Positions 26,259-31,635 of a stretch of DNA of 35,202 bases are shown piece by piece. Source of the DNA: JAQTNP01 sp964616145. GTDB lineage: Bacteria > Patescibacteriota > Minisyncoccia > Minisyncoccales > PEYH01. Within the stretch, counting starts at the first letter, position 1. Each line of letters starts with the position of its first letter. A program made the translations under genes and the position numbers. The notes below the pieces were generated by a model. That model worked only from the letters and a program-made list of their open reading frames with translations. It ran no database searches and had not been told where the DNA came from. Location of the stretch: contig CAZTRD010000008.1 in NCBI GenBank assembly GCA_964616145.1, positions 1-35,202 of the forward strand, written 5' to 3'.

Positions 26259-26260
26259 AA
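26230..26260 (+). repeat. 31-bp direct repeat, second copy (end of the second paralogue)
   Basis: Identical to 25571-25601. The two copies bracket the shorter paralogue and mark the duplicated unit; the second runs up to the recA start. Confidence 0.9.
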
Positions 26261-26263
26261 CAT

Positions 26264-27271
26264 ATGCCAAGAAAAAAAGAAAAACCAGAAATTAATTCAT
26301 TAGATGAAGCAATTGATGAGATAAAACGCCAATTTGGAGACGGGGCAATAATGAAATTAACAGAAATGAAGGAACAGGCAGTAGATGCAATACCTACCGG
26401 CTCTATCTCTTTAGATACTGCTTTGGGAGTTGGCGGTCTTCCAAGAGGAAGAATAGTAGAGATATTCGGCCCTGAGGCCTCTGGAAAAACTACGGTTTCT
26501 TTACATTGCGCAGCTCAGGCACAGAAACTGGGAGGTGTAGTTGCTTTTATTGATGCAGAGCATGCCCTAGATCCCGCCTATGCAAAAAGAATAGGGGTAA
26601 ACATTGACGATCTATTAATCTCACAGCCTGATTCTGGAGAACAAGCATTGCAGATTGCAGAAAATCTTACTCGTTCAGGAGCAGTAGATATTATCATCAT
26701 TGATTCTGTAGCTGCTTTAACTCCAAAAGCAGAAATAGCAGGAGAAATGGGAGATCAGCATATTGGTCTGCAGGCAAGATTAATGAGCCAGGGATTAAGA
26801 AAACTTTCTGGTATTGTTGCTAAGACAAAGACCATCATTATTTTCTTGAATCAAACAAGAATGAAGATAGGGATAATGTTTGGGAATCCAGAAACAACTC
26901 CAGGAGGATTAGCTTTGAAATTCTATGCTTCAACAAGAATCAGGTTGCAGCCAAGAGCGAAGATTAAACAAGGGGACAAGATAATCGGAACCATGGTAGA
27001 AGGTAAAGTTATCAAAAACAAAGTAGCTCCGCCATTCAGAATCGCAGAATTCAATATTTACTACAATGAAGGCATTTCATATTATGCAGATATAGTAAAT
27101 GCAGGATTAAAATATGGATCAATTAAAAAGAGCGGCAGTTGGCTGGAATTTGAGGGAGAGAAATTAGGACAAGGGTTAGACGGAGCTAAAACATTCTTAA
27201 AAGAAAATCCTAAAGTAGCAGAGAAGATTAAAAAAGATATTGTTGTGAAAGCCAAAGAAGCAGAGATTTAA
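26264..27271 (+). CDS. recA: recombinase RecA
   Basis: RecA drives homologous recombination and repair. The 335-aa protein has Walker A GPEASGKT at residues 69-76, VAFIDAEHALDP near 91-102, the Walker B region IIIIDSVAALTPKAEI near 143-158, and the L2-type segment GNPETTPGGLALKFYAS near 212-228. The C-terminal tail is short and basic, without the long acidic tail of E. coli. There is no recX beside it. A strong terminator follows. It may be co-transcribed from the ftsK run, because no clear promoter lies in the short gap upstream. Confidence 0.98.
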   Translation: MPRKKEKPEINSLDEAIDEIKRQFGDGAIMKLTEMKEQAVDAIPTGSISLDTALGVGGLPRGRIVEIFGPEASGKTTVSLHCAAQAQKLGGVVAFIDAEHALDPAYAKRIGVNIDDLLISQPDSGEQALQIAENLTRSGAVDIIIIDSVAALTPKAEIAGEMGDQHIGLQARLMSQGLRKLSGIVAKTKTIIIFLNQTRMKIGIMFGNPETTPGGLALKFYASTRIRLQPRAKIKQGDKIIGTMVEGKVIKNKVAPPFRIAEFNIYYNEGISYYADIVNAGLKYGSIKKSGSWLEFEGEKLGQGLDGAKTFLKENPKVAEKIKKDIVVKAKEAEI

Positions 27272-27280
27272 AAGATTATA

Positions 27281-27310
27281 AAACTCACCCGCTCTCTGGG
27301 TGAGTTTTTG
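27281..27310. terminator. bidirectional terminator after recA
   Basis: AAACTCACCC (27281-27290) pairs perfectly with GGGTGAGTTT (27298-27307). T-rich tracts lie on both strands, so it can stop recA and also minus-strand unit D. Confidence 0.9.
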
Positions 27311-27327
27311 ATTGTATAAAGATGGGG

Positions 27328-27431
27328 GAAGATTGAAGACGGGCGGTGTCGGCGCACGGTTTCCTCTCTTTCCCCGGGCCTGCGCGGTTATCCGTCTTGC
27401 ACGGAACCGTGCAGGGAGGGGAACTATCTTC
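27328..27431 (-). ncRNA. unit D: predicted three-way-junction RNA
   Basis: Nested complementary segments make a compact fold. The outer helix is GAAGAT (27328-27333) with ATCTTC (27426-27431). The second helix is AAGACGG (27336-27342) with CCGTCTT (27392-27398), continued by GCGCA (27352-27356) with TGCGC (27381-27385). The third is TGCAC/GTGCA around 27398-27413. The minus strand is preferred because a perfect TATAAT (27437-27442, minus) lies just upstream of the 5' side of the outer helix. However, the nearby TTGACT (27456-27461) is only 13 nt from it, which is unusual. No ORF with an SD fits. I could not match it to SRP RNA, RNase P RNA or tmRNA. Confidence 0.5.
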
Positions 27432-27483
27432 AGCGTATTATATTTCTAGAGGTAAAGTCAACAGCAGATTAATCTAATAGTAT

Positions 27484-27587
27484 GAGGGGGCTGAACTCGC
27501 AAGTTCCAGCCCCCTCGAGCGGAGTCGGTGTTTCTTTTTTACCTCCTTTTTCCGGAGAAACACCTCTTCGCGCTTGCGAAAAGGTAC
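27484..27587 (-). ncRNA. unit C: structured RNA displaying an SD sequence in a hairpin loop
   Basis: Reading the minus strand from about 27587, there is a small hairpin TTCGC-AAGC-GCGAA (27567-27580). Next comes a 9-bp stem GGTGTTTCT/AGAAACACC (27556-27564 with 27527-27535) whose 20-nt loop contains AAGGAGGT (27541-27548, minus). Then comes a long GC-rich hairpin (27484-27516). No ATG, GTG or TTG follows the SD at a usable distance, so this does not look like an mRNA. The perfect SD could instead bind the 3' end of 16S rRNA. Expression is inferred from the -10 box upstream. Confidence 0.5.
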
Positions 27588-27593
27588 TATTCT

Positions 27594-27622
27594 ATTATAC
27601 CTTGTTGTTGATAAAAAAAAGA
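27594..27622 (-). promoter_or_regulatory. possible promoter of unit C
   Basis: A perfect TATAAT (27594-27599, minus). The -35 position (27617-27622) reads TCTTTT, which is weak. Confidence 0.45.
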
Positions 27623-27637
27623 TTCCTTTTTGAATCT
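27613..27637 (-). terminator. terminator of unit B
   Basis: On the minus strand AGATTC pairs with GAATCT (27632-27637 and 27620-27625 in plus coordinates) across a 6-nt loop, and a run of eight T follows. Confidence 0.75.
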
Positions 27638-27897
27638 ATAAAAGAGGGGAATGGGAGCGGACGTCTATTTGGTGGGCTTTTACTGCGTCCGCTCCTATCC
27701 CTGCCCATGATACTCCGATCAGGAGTGAATCAGCGATCGATCCCTCGCTCTGGAAAGTTCGTTCTCGCTACTCCTATCGTGTTGCATGGGCCTAAAGGCG
27801 AGCTACAGAGCAGCCACGACCGACGCGCAACCTAGACGCTTTTTCATTGTCCGGATCGTCTCCTTCTTTGCTCTTGTACCTTCGCCTGCGAAGGGCT
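27638..27897 (-). ncRNA. unit B: structured transcript with SD and stop-interrupted ORF
   Basis: The transcript from the promoter at 27904-27933 would be about 285 nt. It starts with hairpin CCTTCG/CGAAGG (27879-27894), then AAGGAG (27860-27865) and an ATG 12 nt on (27845-27847). The ORF reads MKKRLGCASVVAAL and then hits TAG (27803-27805). Past that codon the frame stays open for 27 more codons, beginning LAFRPMQHD, so a signal-peptide-like start is cut in half. Further downstream there is a 10-bp hairpin GGAGCGGACG/CGTCCGCTCC (27654-27695). It may be a small broken gene or a structural RNA whose short ORF is accidental. Confidence 0.45.
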
Positions 27898-27903
27898 ATT
27901 TTT

Positions 27904-27933
27904 ATTATCTCTCTTCTCTGTATATGAAGTCAA
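27904..27933 (-). promoter_or_regulatory. promoter of unit B
   Basis: On the minus strand TTGACT (27928-27933), an 18-nt spacer and GATAAT (27904-27909). The -35 lies immediately after the T-tract of the unit A terminator. Confidence 0.65.
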
Positions 27934-27934
27934 T

Positions 27935-28055
27935 ATAAAAGAACGGGGTGCCGGGTTCGTCCAACATTGAGCACCCCATTCTTTCCGAGGGATTTCCCGC
28001 CACCTATCTTTTCGGGAACTATCGTCTCTCCTTTCAGCCCTCGAATGAGAGAGCT
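27935..28055 (-). ncRNA. unit A: short structured RNA with its own promoter and terminator
   Basis: About 120 nt between promoter and terminator, with no credible ORF. An outer helix CGAGGG/CCCTCG encloses AAAGGAGAGACGAT and a hairpin TTCCCG/CGGGAA. It ends in the perfect stem GGGGTGC (27971-27977) / GCACCCC (27945-27951, minus reading), extended by an A/T-rich stem and followed by TTCTTTTAT. A 10-nt string (GATAGTTCCC, minus) recurs in unit D. It matches no RNA family that I can recognise. Confidence 0.5.
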
Positions 28056-28061
28056 GTTTTT

Positions 28062-28089
28062 ATTATCATCATTCTTCTTTAAAAGTCAA
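28062..28089 (-). promoter_or_regulatory. promoter of unit A
   Basis: On the minus strand TTGACT (28084-28089), a 16-nt spacer and GATAAT (28062-28067). The -35 sits at the end of the T-tract of the rpsR terminator. Confidence 0.65.
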
Positions 28090-28091
28090 AC

Positions 28092-28119
28092 AAAAAACTC
28101 CGATTTCTCAGAGCTTTTT
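28092..28119 (-). terminator. terminator of the rpsF-ssb-rpsR operon
   Basis: On the minus strand AAAAAGCTCTGA-GAAA-TCGGAGTTTTTT forms a 12-bp stem with two G-T pairs and a GAAA tetraloop, ending in a T-tract. It starts 2 bases after the rpsR stop. Confidence 0.9.
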
Positions 28120-28121
28120 GT

Positions 28122-28322
28122 TTAACTTTTTGTAGTTGCTGATAGTAATCCTAGGTTTCTTGCTCTCTTGATCGCATTAGCAACTTTTCTTTGATGAAAC
28201 AGGCATAATCCGCTTGCTTTCCTTGATCTTATCTTTCCCAGTCCTGTTACAAATTTTTTAATCAGTTTTACGTTCTTAAAATCAATTTCTCTAGAATTCT
28301 GTTTACAGAAATAGCATTCCAT
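28122..28322 (-). CDS. rpsR: 30S ribosomal protein S18
   Basis: S18 binds the 30S platform beside S6. The 66-aa protein carries the S18 core (DFKNVKLIKKFVTGLGKI, RKASGLCLFHQRKVANAIKRAR) and ends LGLLSATT. The N-terminal CYFC pair and the later CLFH make a Cys3-His zinc-type site. It is the last gene of the minus-strand run rpsF-ssb-rpsR, the usual bacterial order, 11 bases after ssb. Confidence 0.97.
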   Translation of the reverse strand: MECYFCKQNSREIDFKNVKLIKKFVTGLGKIRSRKASGLCLFHQRKVANAIKRARNLGLLSATTKS

Positions 28323-28333
28323 AGGTTTAAGAT

Positions 28334-28771
28334 TTAAAATGGTATGTCGCTTACGTCTATATTCTCCTCTTCTTCAATTATTGGTATATCGTCTTCAGCC
28401 GGAGCGCTTTTATCAGCAGCAGGAGCCACATTCTGTTTTATTCCCTTAGGTCCTAATTGCAGAACCTCTGTAACTATTTCAGTAGTTGATCTTTTGTTTC
28501 CTGCCTTATCCTCCCAAGCTCTAGTTGATAGCCTTCCTTCTATTAAAACCAATGAGCCCTTGGTCAGATATTGAGCAGCAACATTAGCTAATTTGCCCCA
28601 AGCAACTATTCTGTGGAATTCAGCTTTCTGTTGTTTTTGCCCGCTCTGCTTATCAAACCAAATCCTATTCGTAGCCATTCTGAAACTGCAAACTACCTGA
28701 CCTGTCTGAGTTGTTCTGGTCTCAGGATCAGCAGCTACGTTTCCTAAAAGAAAGACTTTATTTAGATTCAT
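28334..28771 (-). CDS. ssb: single-stranded DNA-binding protein
   Basis: The 145-aa SSB has one OB fold in its first ~105 residues (MNLNKVFLLGNVAADPETR, FHRIVAWGKLANVAAQYLTKG, SLVLIEGRLSTRAWEDKAGN). A flexible acidic tail ends in DVSDIPF, the usual partner-binding tip. It protects single-stranded DNA in replication and repair. The start codon is 1 base after the rpsF stop. Confidence 0.97.
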   Translation of the reverse strand: MNLNKVFLLGNVAADPETRTTQTGQVVCSFRMATNRIWFDKQSGQKQQKAEFHRIVAWGKLANVAAQYLTKGSLVLIEGRLSTRAWEDKAGNKRSTTEIVTEVLQLGPKGIKQNVAPAADKSAPAEDDIPIIEEEENIDVSDIPF

Positions 28772-28772
28772 A

Positions 28773-29225
28773 TTATTCTTCTCCCAATATCTCGTCTAAT
28801 TTTTTGTCTAAACTCTCTAACTCGACCTTTCTTTCTTTAATTGGTTCTTCTTTGGCTTCTTCCTCTATCTGAGCTATTGTCTCTTCCGCCTTTTCTATGG
28901 CTTGCTTTCTGAAAGCTCCTCTTTCTGGCTTAGGAGCTGATATTTTTTTAGCAAAGATAATATGATTGATAATTGACTTTTGGTTTTCAAAGAATTTCAT
29001 CAAACTTAATACCTTATCCGGTTGAAAATTTAAATCAAAACTTCCCATATAGGCAGTAGAAAAACCATTGACCGGATAGTCCAGTTTTATCGGCATAGCT
29101 GAAACCTCTGTCTTTATCTCTCCTTGATTGTCGGAGATAAACACCTTAAGATCTTGGATTGTATTGTTTAATTCCTCCTCTGAAACATTAGGAGAAATTA
29201 ACAATGTTAATTCGTAAAGTTTCAT
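28773..29225 (-). CDS. rpsF: 30S ribosomal protein S6
   Basis: The S6 fold is seen in the first ~95 residues (MKLYELTLLISPNVSEEELN, MPIKLDYPVNGFSTAYMGSF, MKFFENQKSIINHIIFAKK). At 150 aa it is longer than many S6 proteins, because of an acidic, Lys/Glu-rich C-terminal extension (AIEKAEETIAQIEEEAKEE). It is the first gene of the operon. The ATG lies about 11 bases after the -10 box, so the mRNA is almost leaderless, and no SD is visible. Confidence 0.95.
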   Translation of the reverse strand: MKLYELTLLISPNVSEEELNNTIQDLKVFISDNQGEIKTEVSAMPIKLDYPVNGFSTAYMGSFDLNFQPDKVLSLMKFFENQKSIINHIIFAKKISAPKPERGAFRKQAIEKAEETIAQIEEEAKEEPIKERKVELESLDKKLDEILGEE

Positions 29226-29236
29226 ATTGTGTTTCT

Positions 29237-29265
29237 ATACTATCAATAAATGTATTAATGGTCAA
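29237..29265 (-). promoter_or_regulatory. promoter of rpsF-ssb-rpsR
   Basis: On the minus strand TTGACC (29260-29265), a 17-nt spacer and TAGTAT (29237-29242). The predicted start is about 5 nt before the rpsF ATG. The -35 follows directly on the T-tract of the terminator upstream. Confidence 0.75.
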
Positions 29266-29269
29266 GTAA

Positions 29270-29314
29270 AAATAGTGTATCCCCGCCGCTCTTACCTCCC
29301 ATAGAACGGCGGGG
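29270..29314 (-). terminator. terminator of the GC-rich unit at 29.3-29.8 kb
   Basis: On the minus strand CCCCGCCGTTCT (29303-29314) pairs with AGAGCGGCGGGG (29281-29292) over 12 bp with one G-T pair, followed by ATACACTATTTTTAC. Confidence 0.9.
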
Positions 29315-29323
29315 ACTACGTAT

Positions 29324-29669
29324 TCACGCTTGAGGGAAGGGGAAGTTGACAACGTAGACTTCCCCTCCCACTTGAAGGAAAATCGGATAGCGGAGCGATT
29401 GATCGCTCATGTGGGGTTTGGCGTAACGATGGAAGGAAATCCTCCAGATCTTGTGCTCTCCGACGATGATCACGTTGCGGATGCCAGGGATGGAGCGGAT
29501 TTCTCTCAACAGCCACATAGCCAAGATGTCGGCTTGTGCTTGTGGAATTGCCAACCCCAGCTTCGCCAGTTGTGCTCTGGGCCTTCCTCTTTAGAACATC
29601 CCAAGCGTTCACGAATCCGATTGTTCCACATACGGCAGGGATCTCAACCTTCATGGTTATTCTCTCCAT
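29324..29669 (-). pseudogene. unknown protein, GC-rich unit, apparently frameshifted
   Basis: Nothing is recognised by family. The frame opening at ATG 29669 (MERITMKVEIPAV...), or at ATG 29654 with GGAGAG 7 nt upstream, looks protein-like up to about VNAWDVLKR, then turns into low-complexity Ser/Thr/Arg text. A second frame from just after 29591 reads RAQLAKLGLAIPQAQADILA and goes on to MWLLREIRSIPGIRNVIIVG, which looks like a real folded protein, and stops at 29324. The two join with one +1 shift between about 29540 and 29593, giving roughly 110 aa. The unit has an SD (AAGGAGGT, 29681-29688), a leader hairpin and a strong terminator. It may be a pseudogene, a sequencing indel or programmed frameshifting. 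Confidence 0.5.
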
Positions 29670-29710
29670 TTTTCCGTTTCACCTCCTTCCTTCGTGTGAA
29701 TTTTAAACCA

Positions 29711-29728
29711 GAGAACACGGTTGTTCTC
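29711..29728 (-). other. 5' leader hairpin of the 29.3-29.8 kb unit
   Basis: GAGAACA pairs with TGTTCTC across a 4-nt loop, about 8 nt after the predicted transcription start. It resembles mRNA 5'-end stabilising hairpins and recurs in the other GC-rich units. It could also weakly terminate rnj. Confidence 0.5.
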
Positions 29729-29742
29729 CGTAGCTGCTTTAA

Positions 29743-29770
29743 ATCTTAAGCATTTTCTGCAAAAAGTCAA
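29743..29770 (-). promoter_or_regulatory. promoter of the 29.3-29.8 kb unit
   Basis: On the minus strand TTGACT (29765-29770), a 16-nt spacer and TAAGAT (29743-29748). The -35 lies right behind the rnj stop at 29772. Confidence 0.5.
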
Positions 29771-29771
29771 A

Positions 29772-31481
29772 TTAAACCTCAATAACTACAGGTAAAATCA
29801 TTGGCCTTTTCTTTGTTTTCTGGAACAAGAAGTCGCCCAATTTATTCCTTAAAACATCTTTAACATAGGTCCAGTTAGTGCTTTGATTCTGGCCAGCAGT
29901 TTTGTTTATCAAAGTAATTGTCTGTTTTCTTGTCTGAGCTAATAAATCCTTAGATTTTCTTAAATAAATGAATCCTCTTGAAATAATATCAGGAGAACCG
30001 ATTACTTTTCCTGTTTGAGCATTAACAACGGCAATAATTACAAAGATTCCATCATTAGCCAGGGCTTGTCTGTCTCTTAAAACAACCTCTCCCATATCTC
30101 CGATGCCAAGTCCGTCAACCATGATATAGTTAGAAGCAATCTTACCTTTTTCTATAGTCATCTTTCTTCCAGAAAGATTAGCAATTTCTCCATTTTCTAC
30201 AACCTTGATATTCTCTGGCTTGATTCCCACCTTTTTAGCTAATTGAGCATGGTTGTATAACATAGAGAATTGTCCATGCATTGGGATGAAGAATTTAGGT
30301 TTGAATATCTCCATCAATTGCTTTAATTCATTTCTGTAAGCATGACCGGAAGCATGGATATCCATCATCTTGTAATGATAGACCTTAGCCCCTTGCCTAT
30401 ATAGTTCATCTTTTAATCTTTGAACCGTTCTTTCATTTCCAGGAATCACGGAAGAAGAGAAGATAACGCTATCTCTTGGATTAATCTCAAGATGTTGATA
30501 TTCCCTATTGGCTATCCTCATTAATACTGCCTGCTCTTCTCCTTGGGCTCCAGTGCAAAGGAACGTTATCTTTTTATCAGGAATCTTTCCAATGCTTCTT
30601 GGATAGATAATAGTTCCTTTTTTGGCTTTGATATACCCAAGCTTTTTACAGATTTCCACATTAGTTTTTAAACTGTATCCGTCAATTGCAACAGTTCTTT
30701 TGTACTTTTCAGACAAAGCAATAATCTGTTGTACTCTATTAATCAAAGAGCCAAAACTGGCAGCAATGATCTTTCCCTCTGCTTCCGCAAAAATCTTATC
30801 CAGATTTTCCATAATGGTTCTCTCAGACAGTGAATGCCCTTCTTCTTCTGCGCAAGTAGAATCAGCCATTAAAAGAGTTACTCCTCTTTTAGCTAGAGTG
30901 CTCAGCTTGTTAAAATTGGTTGGAGTATCATATACCGGATCAGGGTCAAATTTAAAATCAGAATTCAAAACAATATTTCCAACAGGGGAATTGATGAATA
31001 ATCCGAAAGTATCCGGAATATTATGATTCTGTTTAAAGAATTCAACAGTAAACGGCCCCAATCTTATCTTATCTCCGTCTTTGATTTCCTCAACTTGCAA
31101 TTTCTTTAAATGAGAAAAATCCTCTTGTCTTCTTAAAATGATTGCCTTTGTCAGGGCTCCGGCAAACATTGGAGGGTAATGAAGCTTCTCAATCAGATAG
31201 GGGACAGCCCCTATATGATCATAGTGGCCGTGAGTGAATATTATTCCAAGAATATTTCTTTCTTTACCCCTTAAATAGCTGATATTGGGAATAATATAGT
31301 CTATCCCGGGCATGTCTTCCCCCGGCATTTTAAATCCCATATCAACTATTAATATTCTTCTTTTATACTCAAAAAGGGTCATATTTCTGCCTACTTCCCC
31401 CATTCCTCCCAAAGGAATGATTTTTAAATCCTCCTCTCTATGAGGAGTTCTATGAACTTTTTCTGTTTTTGTAGTTTCCAT
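29772..31481 (-). CDS. rnj: ribonuclease J
   Basis: RNase J is a metallo-beta-lactamase/beta-CASP nuclease with endo- and 5'-exonuclease activity that drives mRNA decay and RNA maturation. Visible are the metal-binding motif FTHGHYDHIGAVPYL (about residues 82-96), NSDFKFDPDP near 170-180, the beta-CASP domain, HASGHAYRNELKQL near 370, and FIPMHGQFSMLYNHAQLA near 387-404. A C-terminal RNase J domain follows. The ATG at 31481 gives 569 aa; an upstream TTG at 31499 adds six residues and touches an inverted repeat. RNase J is sensitive to the 5' end, which is relevant to the leader hairpins of the GC-rich units. Confidence 0.95.
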   Translation of the reverse strand: METTKTEKVHRTPHREEDLKIIPLGGMGEVGRNMTLFEYKRRILIVDMGFKMPGEDMPGIDYIIPNISYLRGKERNILGIIFTHGHYDHIGAVPYLIEKLHYPPMFAGALTKAIILRRQEDFSHLKKLQVEEIKDGDKIRLGPFTVEFFKQNHNIPDTFGLFINSPVGNIVLNSDFKFDPDPVYDTPTNFNKLSTLAKRGVTLLMADSTCAEEEGHSLSERTIMENLDKIFAEAEGKIIAASFGSLINRVQQIIALSEKYKRTVAIDGYSLKTNVEICKKLGYIKAKKGTIIYPRSIGKIPDKKITFLCTGAQGEEQAVLMRIANREYQHLEINPRDSVIFSSSVIPGNERTVQRLKDELYRQGAKVYHYKMMDIHASGHAYRNELKQLMEIFKPKFFIPMHGQFSMLYNHAQLAKKVGIKPENIKVVENGEIANLSGRKMTIEKGKIASNYIMVDGLGIGDMGEVVLRDRQALANDGIFVIIAVVNAQTGKVIGSPDIISRGFIYLRKSKDLLAQTRKQTITLINKTAGQNQSTNWTYVKDVLRNKLGDFLFQKTKKRPMILPVVIEV

Positions 31482-31490
31482 AAACAAATT

Positions 31491-31519
31491 GCGCAACAAT
31501 TAATATATATCTGTTGTGC
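31491..31519. promoter_or_regulatory. inverted repeat upstream of rnj, operator candidate
   Basis: GCGCAACA (31491-31498) and TGTTGTGC (31512-31519) form an 8-bp inverted repeat with one mismatch around a 13-bp AT core that contains TATATT. The position just upstream of the rnj start fits a repressor site or an mRNA hairpin. Confidence 0.45.
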
Positions 31520-31551
31520 GAGATATTTTAATTATTTTAGAAATTTACTAG

Positions 31552-31635
31552 TGCCCTCGGCTGGATTTGAACCAGCACGACCGTGAGGTCCTTGGCTTCT
31601 GAGACCAAGGTGTCTGCCAATTTCACCACGAGGGC
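31552..31635 (-). tRNA. tRNA-Leu(CAG)
   Basis: On the minus strand the acceptor GCCCTCG pairs with CGAGGGC, followed by discriminator A. The anticodon arm TTGGT-CTCAGAA-GCCAA gives anticodon CAG, which reads CUG. A class II variable arm and the T-arm GCTGG-TTCAAAT-CCAGC are clear. No CCA is encoded. The 5' end directly abuts the stop codon of the gene upstream (31636-31638), so both must share a primary transcript or the tRNA promoter lies inside that gene. Confidence 0.95.

Noticed and set aside
27328..27431. SRP RNA, RNase P RNA or tmRNA as identity for unit D (also tried for A-C)
   Set aside because: CAGGCCCGG in unit D resembles the SRP core, but the GGAAG-AGCAG part is missing. No RNase P conserved helix and no tRNA-like tmRNA end were found.
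27803..27805. Stop codon reassignment suggested by the TAG in unit B
   Set aside because: Core genes here use TAA, TAG and TGA as normal stops, so one interrupted small ORF does not support recoding.
27482..27835. 117-aa plus-strand ORF in the gap after recA
   Set aside because: It reads through several perfect inverted repeats and minus-strand promoters, has no SD, and its translation is low-quality (Ser/Pro/Leu-rich with no domain pattern).
29330..29749. 139-aa plus-strand ORF opposite the 29.3-29.8 kb unit
   Set aside because: Promoter, SD and terminator are all on the minus strand; this is the antisense shadow.
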